Assembly (NCBI RefSeq): GCF_001995215.1 | Contig: NZ_MUXN01000008.1 | Span: 14,880 to 78,879 of the forward strand | Reading direction: 5' to 3' | Length of the DNA: 64,000 nucleotides | Source of the DNA: Amycolatopsis azurea DSM 43854 | Lineage (GTDB): Bacteria > Actinomycetota > Actinomycetes > Mycobacteriales > Pseudonocardiaceae | In this document: in pieces, positions 8,163 through 16,890 of the stretch | How positions within the stretch are numbered: position 1 is the first letter of the stretch | Layout: every line of letters begins with the position of its first letter | Notes under the pieces: generated by a model | Told to the model about the DNA's origin: nothing | Seen by the model: only the letters and a program-made list of their open reading frames with translations | Database searches by the model: none | Position numbers and translations under genes: made by a program

Positions 8163-9062
8163 ATGCTGGACGTCCGCCGCATGCAGGTCCTCCGAGCCGT
8201 GATCAGCAGCGGTTCGATCACCGCCGCCGCCCGGAATCTCGGCTATACACCCTCCGCGATCAGCCAGCAATTGTCCACCCTGGAAAGGGAAGCGGGCGTC
8301 GAACTGCTGGAACGCGTCGGCCGCGGCGTGCGGCCGACGCCGGCCGGTTCGCTGCTGTCCGAACACGCGGAAACGCTGAGCACCCAGCTCGCCAAGGCCG
8401 AAGCCGCGCTCACCGAACTCAAGGAGGGCCGCACCGGCAGGCTCGCGATCCGCTACTTCGCCACCGCGGGCGCTTCGTTGGTGCCTTTGGCCGTCGCCGC
8501 GCTGCGCCGGGACTTCCCGGGCGTCCGCCTCGACCTGAAACTGGTCGAGCCCGACGATTCACTGCCCGAGATCGAGTCGGGCAAGGCCGACGTCGCGATG
8601 ATCGTGCTCCCCAGCACCACACCCCGGATCAAGGGCGCCGAGTACATCCACCTCCTCGACGACCCGTACCGCGCGATCCTGCCGAAGAACCACCGGCTCG
8701 CCCGCAAACGAGTCCTCGATCTCGCCGAACTCGCGGAGGATCCGTGGGTCGGCGTCGACGGTCTCCCCGGCGCCTGCCGCGACATCCTGCTCGACGCCTG
8801 CGGTGCGGCCGGATTCGCCCCGAACCATGTCGTCGAATCCGAGGATTACCAGACGGCGCAAGGGTTCGTGGCCGCCGGGCTCGGGGTCGCGCTCATCCCG
8901 GAACTAGGCCTCGGCGCCCCGCATCCCGGTGTCGCCATCCGCAAGGTGCGCCGTCCCGATCCGGTGCGGTCCATCCACGCGGCCGTCGCCGCGCACGCCA
9001 GGGACCATCCTGCGGTGCGCCGGTTCCTCGGCGCGATCCGCGAAGGCGCCCGAGCGGCCTGA
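8163..9062 (+). CDS. LysR-family transcriptional regulator
   Basis: 299 residues. Winged HTH at about 1-62 (MQVLRAVISSGSITAAARNL, then YTPSAISQQLSTLEREAGVELLER) and a LysR substrate-binding domain at about 88-290. It is divergent from the EamA exporter (102-base gap), so it probably controls that gene and itself. The palindrome CTTAAG near 8135 may belong to its operator. The effector is unknown. Confidence 0.9.
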   Translation: MLDVRRMQVLRAVISSGSITAAARNLGYTPSAISQQLSTLEREAGVELLERVGRGVRPTPAGSLLSEHAETLSTQLAKAEAALTELKEGRTGRLAIRYFATAGASLVPLAVAALRRDFPGVRLDLKLVEPDDSLPEIESGKADVAMIVLPSTTPRIKGAEYIHLLDDPYRAILPKNHRLARKRVLDLAELAEDPWVGVDGLPGACRDILLDACGAAGFAPNHVVESEDYQTAQGFVAAGLGVALIPELGLGAPHPGVAIRKVRRPDPVRSIHAAVAAHARDHPAVRRFLGAIREGARAA

Positions 9063-9180
9063 CCGGACGGGTAGGCGGAAGTGACCGGTCGGGCAGGAAA
9101 CCCGGCTGAGCTTGAACAGCGGCACCGGCGGTCGACAACCTGGCAGGGAAGCCACGAATTCCGCCAGTGAAAGGACCCCC

Positions 9181-9849
9181 GTGCGTCCCCTGATCATCCT
9201 GCACGGCTCTTGGCACCAGCCCGCCCATTTCGACGACGTCGCCGAGCGACTTCGCCGGGAGGGCGTCGACGTCACCGTCCCCGACGTCGGCGCACGCCCG
9301 ATCGCCGAAATCACCAGGACCGTCCAGGAAATCGTCGACAGCGCGTCCGAGCCGCCGGTGGTACTCGGGCACTCCTACGGCGGAGTGATCGCCAGTGGGC
9401 TCACGGGGGTCTCGCACCTGATCCTCCTGGCCGCGATCGTCAGCGAACCGGGGGAGACCGCCCGGTACTGGATCGACCGGGTCACGGAGGAAACCGGCCG
9501 CGAACCCAAGTCGCTGCCCTTGATCTTCGACGACGAGGGCATGACCCACCTCGACCGCACCGCCGCCCGCGAGGCCCTGTACGCCGACTGCTCGGACGCC
9601 GCGGCCGAGCGCGCCATCGCGTTGCTGCGCTCGGAGCCCGTCTCGATCTTCACCGAATCGCCGATCGGGGCGTCCTGGAAGGACACCCCGAACACCTACG
9701 TCATCTGCTCCGAAGACCGGGCGCTCGCCCCGGAAATGGTCGCCCACTTCGCCGCCCGCTGCGAAACCACGGTGACCTGGCGGGCGAGCCACAGCCCGTT
9801 CCTCAGCCGGCCCGTCGAACTCGCGACGCTGATCCGCGAGCGGCTCTAG
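9181..9849 (+). CDS. Alpha/beta hydrolase
   Basis: 222 residues, cytoplasmic (no signal peptide). LIILHGSWHQPAHF near the N terminus gives the oxyanion region and VVLGHSYGGVIASG the nucleophile elbow (GHSYG). The histidine in WRASHSPFLSRP near the C terminus is the likely catalytic base. GTG 9181 is chosen because AAAGGA lies five bases upstream; the longer frame from 9112 adds residues unlike the family. The stop overlaps the convergent pseudokinase stop in a shared CTAG. Resembles salicylate-esterase-type hydrolases; substrate unknown. Confidence 0.85.
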   Translation: MRPLIILHGSWHQPAHFDDVAERLRREGVDVTVPDVGARPIAEITRTVQEIVDSASEPPVVLGHSYGGVIASGLTGVSHLILLAAIVSEPGETARYWIDRVTEETGREPKSLPLIFDDEGMTHLDRTAAREALYADCSDAAAERAIALLRSEPVSIFTESPIGASWKDTPNTYVICSEDRALAPEMVAHFAARCETTVTWRASHSPFLSRPVELATLIRERL

Positions 9850-10916
9850 ATCAGGAACAGTTCCGCGAACAGCACCCCGATGAGGATCGCCGCCACCACG
9901 GCACCTGCCGTGATCAGCCACTTCCGGGTGTCCGGCGACTTCGCCGCGGCCGGCGCGGCGGGAGCGTACTGCTGCTGTTGCTGAGCAGGCGGCGTGAACT
10001 GCTGCTGCGGCGGCTGAGGCGGCTGATACTGCTGCGGCGGCTGTTGCTGTTGGAGGAACTGCGGCACCGGCTGCTGCTGCGGCGCCTGCTGCATCGGCAC
10101 CGGCATCGACGCGGGCATGGTCGGCATGGCGGGCGCGGTCGGCGGGATGAACGCCGTTTGCCGCCCCTCCGTGATCGCGCCCAGCGAGCGGACCGTGTCG
10201 GCCATCGTCGGCCGCACGTCCGGCTCGGCCCGCAACATCTTGCGCAGCGCGCCGGCCAGCGGACCGGCGGTCTGCGGCGGCCGTTCCGAAGACTCGCCGT
10301 CCTCACCGAACGGCGGCACACCCTCGACGGCCGTGTACAGCGTCGCGCCCAGCGAGAACACGTCCGACGCCGAAGTCGCCGGTTCGCCGCGCGCCACCTC
10401 GGGCGCCCGGTACGCCGGACTCGCGCCGCCACCGGTGATGCCGATGTCGGTGAGCTTCACGCCGCCGTCGTCGGCCAGCAGAACCGTGCCCGGCTCGACG
10501 GTCCGGTGCACCACCCCGGCCTCGTGCATCGCGGCCAGCGCGCGGCCGAGCATGATGCCCAGCGCGGCGGCCTGTTCCGCGGTCAGCCTGCCGTGCTCGG
10601 CAAGGAAGGTCGCCATCCCGCGTGACGGGATGTACTCCATCACCAGCCACACGTCCGGCCCGTCGGGCAGCACGTCGTACACCTTGATGGCGGTGGCGTG
10701 CTCGAACTTGGCCGCGTCCTTGCCCTCCTGGACGACGACGGCCTTGGCCTGCTCCGCCCGGTCCGGCGGCAGGCCGACGGGCAGGTACATGCGCTTCATC
10801 GCGACCGTGCGCAGCAGGCGTGTGTCGAACGCCAGCCACACGATGCCCGCCCGGCCACGCCCGATGGGCTGGTCCAGGCGGTACCGGCCGCCGACGATGG
10901 AACCTTCAGAACTCAA
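9846..10916 (-). CDS. Ser/Thr kinase-like pseudokinase, membrane-anchored
   Basis: 356 residues. Kinase fold at about 12-265 with a glycine loop (GRGRAGIV) and the ATP-binding lysine K41 (VAMKRM) retained. The catalytic-loop HRDxKxxN reads HRTVEPGT: the catalytic Asp is T139 and the metal-binding Asn is T144. DFG reads DIG (157-159). It is therefore predicted to be inactive. A Gln/Pro-rich linker follows (about 285-330), with a single TM helix at the C-terminal end (about 334-354). TTG start at 10916. The gene follows an intact kinase by 13 bases and may serve as its scaffold or allosteric partner (inference). Confidence 0.88.
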   Translation of the reverse strand: MSSEGSIVGGRYRLDQPIGRGRAGIVWLAFDTRLLRTVAMKRMYLPVGLPPDRAEQAKAVVVQEGKDAAKFEHATAIKVYDVLPDGPDVWLVMEYIPSRGMATFLAEHGRLTAEQAAALGIMLGRALAAMHEAGVVHRTVEPGTVLLADDGGVKLTDIGITGGGASPAYRAPEVARGEPATSASDVFSLGATLYTAVEGVPPFGEDGESSERPPQTAGPLAGALRKMLRAEPDVRPTMADTVRSLGAITEGRQTAFIPPTAPAMPTMPASMPVPMQQAPQQQPVPQFLQQQQPPQQYQPPQPPQQQFTPPAQQQQQYAPAAPAAAKSPDTRKWLITAGAVVAAILIGVLFAELFLI

Positions 10917-10929
10917 GGCAATCCTCGGA

Positions 10930-12561
10930 TCACGGGGTCGCCGGAGACGATGACGACTCGGGCGGGTCAGTCGGCTTGGAGGACGACGTTGGGGTCGAAG
11001 TCTTCGTCGGAGTCGTCTTGGTCGGCGTCTTCGTCGGCGTCGGCGGATCCGGCTCCTGCGTCTGGGTCGCCTTGCTCGACGTCTTCTTCGACGACGACGT
11101 CTCCTTGGGCGGCTCGGCCGACTGCGTCTCCGACGGCGATTCCGTCGTCTCCGGGGCCGAGGACGTCGGTGTCGGCGACGGCTTCGTCGAGGAGTTCCCC
11201 ACCTGCGCGGGCGCTTCCGGGTTGTTCGGGCTCAGCAGCCAGAAGCCCAGCGCCGCGAGCGCCACGACCACGACACCGCCGATGATCGCGGGCTTCTTCC
11301 ACGCGCCCGGCTTCTCGTCGTCATCGTCCACCGGGCTGGTCTGCGCCCGGGTGGGCGGCGGCGGGGGAGGAGGCTGATCGTCGTAGTCGTCGTCGTAGTG
11401 ATCGTCGTCGTAGCCGCCCGCGGGGATCGGGACGGCGCGCGTGGGCGCCGGTCCGCCACCGGGGTGGCCGCGTTCGGACAGCAACGCCGTCTCGTCGTAG
11501 TTGTCGTACCCGTCGTAGTCGTCTTCCGGGTACCCCGACGCGGGCGGCTGGTGGTAGTCGTCTTCGTCGTCGTAGTACGGCCCGGCCGCGGCCTGGTCGT
11601 CGAGGAGCGAGCCCGAGTGACCGGCGGATTCGCTGTCGAGCGCCTGGGTCACACCCGCACCCGCGAGGCCACCGGCGATCGCGCCCGCGACGGGGGCGGC
11701 GAGCATGGTGTCGTCCGCGGGACCGCCCAGCGGCGTCTCACCGCGCGCGACGGCGGCGAGAAGCTCTTCGCACTCTTCGGCGGTCGGGCGGTGCCGTACC
11801 TCCGGGTGCAGCAGCACGGCCAGCACGCTGGCGAGCGGGCCCGACTGGCGCGGCGGGATGATCTGCCCGGCCGCGACCGCGTGCAGCAGGCTGAGCGTGT
11901 TCTCGCTGAGGCCGAACGGCGGCTGGCCTTCACAGGCCGCGTAGAGCGTCGAGCCGAGCGAAAAGACGTCGGACTCCGGTCCGGGGTCGCCGCCGATGGC
12001 CACCTCGGGCGCCAGGTAGGCGGGGGTGCCGGCGATCATCCCGGTCTTCGTGACCGTGACGTCGTCCTTCGCCCGCGAGATGCCGAAGTCGGTGATCTTC
12101 ACGGTGCCGTTGGGCGCCAGCAGGATGTTGCCGGGCTTGATGTCCCGGTGCACGATGCCGACCGCGTGCGCCTCGGTCAGCGCCGCCGCGACCTGCGCGC
12201 CGATCCGCGCCACCTCGGTCGGCGGCAGCGTCCGCTCCTCCTGCAGCACCTGGGCGAGGCTGGTGGAGTTCAGGTACTCCATGATCAGGCAAGGCTGACC
12301 GTTGTCGTCGGTGACGACGTCGAACACCGAGATGGCGTTCGGGTGGTGCAGTCTGGCGGCGATCCGGCCTTCTCGCATCGTGCGCTGGCGGGCGTCTTCG
12401 GCGCCTTGGGCTTCGAGGCCGGGCTGCAGCAGCAACTGCTTGATCGCCACCGTGCGGCCTAGTACCTCGTCATGCGCTTGCCAGACGGCACCCATCGCGC
12501 CCGTGCCGATCCGCTGGACTATGCGGTATCGACCGGCGACCAGGCGACCCTCGTCGCTCAC
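10930..12561 (-). CDS. Transmembrane serine/threonine protein kinase
   Basis: 543 residues. Complete Hanks-type kinase domain at about 12-275: glycine loop GTGAMGAV, K41 in VAIK, catalytic D140 and N145 in HRDIKPGN, DFG at 158-160, then GTPAYLAPE. A long acidic/Tyr-rich juxtamembrane region (about 325-410, DDYDGYDNYDE) precedes one TM helix (about 423-445). The extracellular part is a Thr/Ser/Pro/Lys-rich stalk without PASTA repeats. GTG start with GGGAGG five bases upstream. It heads a two-gene unit with the pseudokinase. The lack of a folded sensor domain outside the membrane is notable. Confidence 0.93.
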   Translation of the reverse strand: MSDEGRLVAGRYRIVQRIGTGAMGAVWQAHDEVLGRTVAIKQLLLQPGLEAQGAEDARQRTMREGRIAARLHHPNAISVFDVVTDDNGQPCLIMEYLNSTSLAQVLQEERTLPPTEVARIGAQVAAALTEAHAVGIVHRDIKPGNILLAPNGTVKITDFGISRAKDDVTVTKTGMIAGTPAYLAPEVAIGGDPGPESDVFSLGSTLYAACEGQPPFGLSENTLSLLHAVAAGQIIPPRQSGPLASVLAVLLHPEVRHRPTAEECEELLAAVARGETPLGGPADDTMLAAPVAGAIAGGLAGAGVTQALDSESAGHSGSLLDDQAAAGPYYDDEDDYHQPPASGYPEDDYDGYDNYDETALLSERGHPGGGPAPTRAVPIPAGGYDDDHYDDDYDDQPPPPPPPTRAQTSPVDDDDEKPGAWKKPAIIGGVVVVALAALGFWLLSPNNPEAPAQVGNSSTKPSPTPTSSAPETTESPSETQSAEPPKETSSSKKTSSKATQTQEPDPPTPTKTPTKTTPTKTSTPTSSSKPTDPPESSSSPATP

Positions 12562-12780
12562 GCGACCTCCCTTTGGGCTCCGTCTTCACGTCGCGGAGTC
12601 GTCCGCGCACGCGGTGCGGCCTTCAGCACGCCACAGCGTTGGAGCGTATGCACATGTAGTGGTCTGTGTGCCGGTTTTTCCGAGACCGACTCGTGACAAG
12701 GCTAGGCGCTCACTCTGCGCACACACACGCGGTACGCACTGATCGCCCTGGGTTGAGGGCCGGTCTACGCGGGGTGTCCG

Positions 12781-13629
12781 TCACATGTGCTGCGCGGACA
12801 GCAACCGGGCGTCGGTGATCAGACCGGTCGTCTCGTCGGCGAATGCCAGTATCTGGGTGACCCGGACCAGACCGCCGTCCGGGTTGCGCATGGTCACCAC
12901 GGCGAGGACGGTGCCGTCGGCCTGTTCCCGGACGTCCTGGATCTGGATGGCGTCCATGGAGCTCCACGCCTCGATCAGCTTGCCTGCTTCGGATTGGGCC
13001 AGCACCGGCGTGAGCAGCGACTTCGCGCCGTAGGGATCGGCGTCGATGGTCTGGTAGAACTTCCGGACCGCGTCGATCTTGCCCTCGGCCGTGCTGATCG
13101 CGGCCGGTTTGGCGGCAGGCTGCGAACTGGTGCTGCTGGTCGCCGAACTCTGACTCGAGAGCGAGCCCGAGCCGGTGCCCGAAGACGGCTGGGCCGTCGT
13201 GCTGGTGCCCGTCGACGACGGCGCCTCGTGCTTGCGCTGCGGTTCGGAGGAGTCCGGGACGGCGAGCCCGCCGAGCGCGGCGGCTCCGCTCATCACCTCG
13301 GGAGCGGGTGCGCCCGTCACCGCGCCCTGCCGCTGGGTGCCCGCGAGCACTCCGGCGGTGACGACGGCGCCCGCGACCAGCAGCCCGGCGGCGACCAGAC
13401 CGGCCATCTTGGCCCGCCGGGCGGCCCGGCTCTCCGGCTCGTCCGCGTCGTCGGGTTCCGGTTTCGGCGACGGCTCTTGACGGGCGCGGGCGGGAACGAA
13501 CTTCTGCGGCTCGCGGAAGACCTGCTCGAGGTACTCGCGGTCGACGCGGGTGTCGTTCAGGATCTCTTCCGGGATGACGTCCTCGACACGTACGGCGTCC
13601 TCACGCCGTATGCGCTGTCGATCAAGCAC
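12781..13629 (-). CDS. Single-pass membrane protein with extracellular domain
   Basis: 282 residues. Charged cytoplasmic N terminus (about 1-73), a TM helix at about 75-96 (MAGLVAAGLLVAGAVVTAGV), a Ser/Thr-rich linker (about 130-175), then a folded extracellular domain (about 180-282; KIDAVRKFYQTIDADPYGAK, then LAVVTMRNPDG). GTG start with GAGGAA upstream. It precedes the kinase gene on the same strand after a 219-base gap. It shares the plan of the protein at 13885. Function unknown; the cytoplasmic tail is a plausible kinase substrate (inference). Confidence 0.75.
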   Translation of the reverse strand: MLDRQRIRREDAVRVEDVIPEEILNDTRVDREYLEQVFREPQKFVPARARQEPSPKPEPDDADEPESRAARRAKMAGLVAAGLLVAGAVVTAGVLAGTQRQGAVTGAPAPEVMSGAAALGGLAVPDSSEPQRKHEAPSSTGTSTTAQPSSGTGSGSLSSQSSATSSTSSQPAAKPAAISTAEGKIDAVRKFYQTIDADPYGAKSLLTPVLAQSEAGKLIEAWSSMDAIQIQDVREQADGTVLAVVTMRNPDGGLVRVTQILAFADETTGLITDARLLSAQHM

Positions 13630-13884
13630 GAAATTCCTCGCTCTGGTCCGGGGCAGGCGCTGGGCCGTTCGGCCGACGCCATTGGTCCGCGCGGCCGTCT
13701 TCTGAACGGTGCGAACCTTGCTGTCGTCAGGTAACCCTGTGGAGACGGTCCGCGGCCAGGCTCTATCGCCGGAATGCCGTCGCGATACGACGAACGGCAG
13801 CTTAGGTCACCCACCCGGACCAGGGACAACCGCTCGGCGCACCGCACGTGCAGAGGAACAGGACACTTGCACGTGCGCGATCGC

Positions 13885-15120
13885 CTACATGCCGTCGTCG
13901 ACGATCTTGTCGTCGTCACCGAAGGTGAACGTGCGCTGCTCCATGGTCTTCGTTCCGTCTTTGTGAGTGACTTCGACGGTGTTGACCGTGACACCGCGGC
14001 GCTGGTCGATGCTGACCTTCTTGACCTCGAAGTAGGCGACGTCGGCGTAGCGCTCACGGAGACCCTGGGCGCCTTCTTCGCGGAGGCCACCGGAGGTCAC
14101 CGCGGCGGCCTCTTGGGGGTTGGTGGTGACGGTGTTGAGGAAGGTCTCGGTGTGGTCGCCCATCGCCTGCGCGTCCGGCTGCGACGCGTACCAGGGGGAG
14201 GTCGTGGTGGTGCGGTCGGCGGGCATGACCGGCGGCTTCTGCGGCCGCTCGCTCGACGACGACGCGGGCCGCCCGGTCGTGACCGGTCCACCCGAGCCGG
14301 GCCGGGTCTCGCTGTTGCCGGTGCTCTCGTCCTCCGACGGGGTGCCGGAATTGGAGGAACTGCGGTCGTCCTGGGAGGAGGAGTCGGTCGCGGAATCGGA
14401 CGGGTTACCCGCCGCGCCGCCCTGCGGCTGCGTGGTCGGATTGCCGGCGAGGCCTTCGTTGGTCAGCGGGCTGCCACCCCGGTAGCCGGGCCAGCCGCCC
14501 TGACTCTGCTGCTCCGGGGCGGGTTTGCCGACCAGGAACGAACCGGCGAAGAGCAGACCGACCACGACCAGCGCGGACGCCGCCGCGGCGAACCAGGCGG
14601 CCTTGCGCCAGGTCTTGGGCGGGGTCACCGAAGCGGGCACCGAACCGAGGTCGAAGGTGCTCAGCCCGTCGATCGGCGGGGCCAGATAGACGCGGACGTC
14701 GTCGTCGCCGTCGGTCTCGACCGGCTCGGGGCGGCGGGGAGCGGGCGCCGTCAGCGTCACCTTCGTGCGCTGTGCCGCCTTCGCGCGCCGTTCCTCGGCG
14801 GAGGCCAGGACGGGCTCTGTGAACGAGACCTCGACGCGTGCCGGGCGTTCCACGGGCACCTCGCGAGCGGGCTGGGGGAGCGGCAGACGGCCGCTCGATG
14901 GGGCGTAGCCGGGGCTCGGCGCCCTCCTGTTCCGCGGTGGCGGCAGGGGAAGGGAACCGGTGGAAGGCGGGGCGAACTCACGGTGTGCGTGATGCCCGTG
15001 CCCGGTAGGGCGCTGCCGCCGCGGCGGCACGGGTGGGGTCCAGCTCTCGGTGCCGCCCGCCCGGTGACGGCCCGCGTGCGCGGCGCCGTCCCGTCCTTGG
15101 TGTTCCGCCCAGCCGTTCAT
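13885..15120 (-). CDS. Single-pass membrane protein, Pro/Ser-rich
   Basis: 411 residues. Cytoplasmic Pro/Arg-rich region of about 165 residues, one TM helix at about 172-193 (AAWFAAAASALVVVGLLFAG), a Ser/Gly/Asn-rich extracellular linker, then a small domain (about 325-411) with TSPWYASQPDAQAMGD and ADVAYFEVKKVSIDQRRGVT. ATG start at 15120 with a G-rich ribosome site. Same topology as the product of 12781-13629, suggesting related roles at the membrane. No family recognised. Confidence 0.72.
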   Translation of the reverse strand: MNGWAEHQGRDGAAHAGRHRAGGTESWTPPVPPRRQRPTGHGHHAHREFAPPSTGSLPLPPPRNRRAPSPGYAPSSGRLPLPQPAREVPVERPARVEVSFTEPVLASAEERRAKAAQRTKVTLTAPAPRRPEPVETDGDDDVRVYLAPPIDGLSTFDLGSVPASVTPPKTWRKAAWFAAAASALVVVGLLFAGSFLVGKPAPEQQSQGGWPGYRGGSPLTNEGLAGNPTTQPQGGAAGNPSDSATDSSSQDDRSSSNSGTPSEDESTGNSETRPGSGGPVTTGRPASSSSERPQKPPVMPADRTTTTSPWYASQPDAQAMGDHTETFLNTVTTNPQEAAAVTSGGLREEGAQGLRERYADVAYFEVKKVSIDQRRGVTVNTVEVTHKDGTKTMEQRTFTFGDDDKIVDDGM

Positions 15121-15459
15121 GTCCGAGCGACCCCCTCGCGGGCAGGCCCTGACGGCGAAGTGACACCGGTTAAGCCGAACGGAGCAGCGGTTTCACGGGA
15201 TCCCTCGCTTGCAGACTCCCGGGCAGTCTCGTGAGCAAATGCACGCGCATGCGACGGTGGGCGCGCGGGGCCGTCGCCCCCGCGCGCCATTCGGGCATCG
15301 CCCGACCCAGACGCAAGGGTCCTCACGGGGACCACAGTAAAAGCCCGACACCCCGCACGTCTTCACCCACTCTGCAAGTTGCAGATGTTTCACTCGGTCG
15401 GGCGCGCCCGAACGGGCCTCGGTGACGCTACGCAGTGCGATCGGTGCTGGTGAAGCCGT
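15121..15459. other. 339-base intergenic region with a palindrome
   Basis: No coding region is convincing here. The clearest element is the perfect palindrome TCTGCAA-G-TTGCAGA at 15371-15385, about 250 bases upstream of the minus-strand gene starting at 15120. It could be an operator. No terminator is evident for the gene ending at 15460. Confidence 0.5.
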
Positions 15460-15765
15460 TCAGTTGCCGCTGCGGTACTTCTGCTGGGTCGACTGCAGGG
15501 CCTTGGTGGCCGTGATTCCGCTACCCGCCGCAAGCAAAATGGCGATGATGTCGAGCGGCGTTCCCCCACTCGTGAGCAGCCAGGCGAACAGCGAGGCCGC
15601 GGTGGTACCCGCTGCGATCGGCCAGCGCGTCTTGACGTACTGGGCGATGGGGGTACCGCCCGCACGCTTACCCGCCGCGTTGTTCAACATGGCGAGATAG
15701 CCGAGATGGCCCAATGCCGCGAGGACACCGGCGATCGCGATGATCACGGCGATGAGGTTAATCAT
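15460..15765 (-). CDS. Small membrane protein
   Basis: 101 residues with three hydrophobic segments (about 3-27, 46-65, 69-88). It starts MINLIAVIIAIAGVLAALGH and ends in a polar tail QSTQQKYRSGN. ATG at 15765 is preferred: the longer frame to 15822 adds a hydrophilic stretch with no ribosome site. No family recognised. It stands alone; the inverted repeat at 15855 lies upstream. Confidence 0.6.
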   Translation of the reverse strand: MINLIAVIIAIAGVLAALGHLGYLAMLNNAAGKRAGGTPIAQYVKTRWPIAAGTTAASLFAWLLTSGGTPLDIIAILLAAGSGITATKALQSTQQKYRSGN

Positions 15766-15854
15766 GTGTCCAGTTTGCCCTGTCTCAAGCCGTCGTGGCT
15801 CGGGGAACACCCTGAGTTTCACCTCACGGCACGGGATCGTGACGTGGCCGGATC

Positions 15855-15874
15855 GCGTTTAGCGGGCTAAACGC
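15855..15874. repeat. GCGTTTAG-family inverted repeat, extended palindrome
   Basis: GCGTTTAGCGGGCTAAACGC. The symmetry extends outward by GATC on both sides (15851-15878), giving 12-base perfect arms around CGGG, the most symmetrical copy in the window. Confidence 0.9.
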
Positions 15875-15892
15875 GATCCCGGTGACGTCGGG

Positions 15893-15911
15893 GGAGCAAG
15901 GGACCTTTGCT
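15893..15911. repeat. AGCAAAGGTCCC repeat, copy B (intergenic)
   Basis: On the minus strand this reads AGCAAAGGTCCCTTGCTCC, two mismatches from the copies in the EamA gene and the TNT gene. It lies between the inverted repeat at 15855 and the chorismate mutase stop codon. Confidence 0.65.
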
Positions 15912-15923
15912 ATCGCCCTGCCC

Positions 15924-16211
15924 CTAGCGACCCAGCCGGCCCCGGCCCAGGTTCAGCAGCGCCATCGCCAGCTGCCGCCCCTCCGGCCCGAGTTCGCGGT
16001 ACCGCGCCAGCACGTCCATCTCGCGGTTGTAGACGATCCTCGTTCCGCCCGCGGCCATCCTGGCGGCGCCGATCGTCTTGGACACCTCCACGCGGCGTTT
16101 GACCAGCCGCAGGATCTCGCCGTCGAGGAAGTCGATCTCCTTGCGGAGCTCGCCGATCTCTTCGGCGGTGGCGATGGGTTCGTCAGCGTCCGGCTTCTGT
16201 GTGATGTCCAT
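15924..16211 (-). CDS. Chorismate mutase (AroQ type)
   Basis: 95 residues, one all-helical chorismate mutase domain. It converts chorismate to prephenate, the branch point to Phe and Tyr. The pattern ELRKEIDFLDGEILRLVKRR with downstream VSKTIGAARM and a late YNREMDVLARYREL gives the usual Arg/Lys/Arg active-site set. No signal peptide, so the cytoplasmic AroQ-delta class is likely. ATG at 16211 with GAGAGGTCCCG-type purines upstream. No other aromatic biosynthesis gene is near. Confidence 0.9.
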   Translation of the reverse strand: MDITQKPDADEPIATAEEIGELRKEIDFLDGEILRLVKRRVEVSKTIGAARMAAGGTRIVYNREMDVLARYRELGPEGRQLAMALLNLGRGRLGR

Positions 16212-16260
16212 CGGGACCTCTCTTCGGTCCGGATTCCCTGCTGGCCCCCGGAACAGCGTA

Positions 16261-16290
16261 AAGCCCCGGGGTCCGCGGACTCCGGGGCTT
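16261..16290 (-). terminator. Hairpin terminator
   Basis: AAGCCCCGG (16261-16269) pairs with CCGGGGCTT (16282-16290); GTCC/GGAC continue the stem inside, with a GC loop. It lies about 90 bases beyond the stop of the DUF1707 gene. Confidence 0.6.
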
Positions 16291-16380
16291 CGGGTGATGG
16301 CAGTTCGGCACTACACGATCACGGGAGCCGGAGTCCGGGTCCCGTAAAAAAATCGCGTCGCGAGGTGCCGCATACCGTGA

Positions 16381-16800
16381 TTATGCCACAGCGAAACCGT
16401 CCTCCGGCTTGAAGCGGCGGCGCGCCCCGCGGACACGCGCGTGGACCAGGACGCTCATGGCCAGCCAGAACATCGGCATCGCGGGCCAGAAGAACGGCAC
16501 CCCCGAGGCCACCCACCGGACGATCAGCAGCACCGAAAGCGCCACGGCGACCGCGAGATGGATCCGCACCGCCCGATGCCCGAAGACGACGGGACGCCGC
16601 CTCGGCGCGGGTTTCGGCAGATCCGAGGTGAGCGTGGCCAGTTCGTCCGTGTACTTGGTGGAATACACAGCGCTGAGCCGGTCTTCCACTTCTTCGAGGG
16701 TGAGACGGCCTTCGCCGCCGGCGGCCTGGATGAGCGAGGCGACCCGCTCGCGATCGGCGTCGGCTGCCCTGAGCCGGGAGGGAATTCCGTTGGTGTCCAT
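16381..16800 (-). CDS. DUF1707 / 2TM-domain protein
   Basis: 139 residues. An N-terminal DUF1707 domain at about 6-60 (RLRAADADRERVASLIQAAG, then GRLTLEEVEDRLSAVYSTKY) is typical of small actinobacterial membrane proteins. Two TM helices follow (about 80-97 and 103-122). ATG at 16800. It is divergent from pcrA with a 90-base gap. The role of DUF1707 is unknown; several members affect envelope or morphology. Confidence 0.82.
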   Translation of the reverse strand: MDTNGIPSRLRAADADRERVASLIQAAGGEGRLTLEEVEDRLSAVYSTKYTDELATLTSDLPKPAPRRRPVVFGHRAVRIHLAVAVALSVLLIVRWVASGVPFFWPAMPMFWLAMSVLVHARVRGARRRFKPEDGFAVA

Positions 16801-16875
16801 GGCATCCGATCCTCCGCCGCGAACACCGTCCGCGCGTCGGACGGCAGGCGGCAACACCGCCTACGCCCGGCGCTG

Positions 16876-16881
16876 TAGCGT
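16876..16881 (+). promoter_or_regulatory. -10 box of pcrA
   Basis: TAGCGT ends nine bases before the ATG at 16891 with no ribosome-binding site between, so the transcript probably has little or no leader. Confidence 0.45.
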
Positions 16882-16890
16882 GGACCGGCG

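Noticed and set aside
16317..16352. Hairpin ACGGGA...TCCCGT followed by an A run as a terminator
   Set aside because: On the plus strand no gene ends there, and on the minus strand the T run precedes the hairpin, the wrong order for a terminator.
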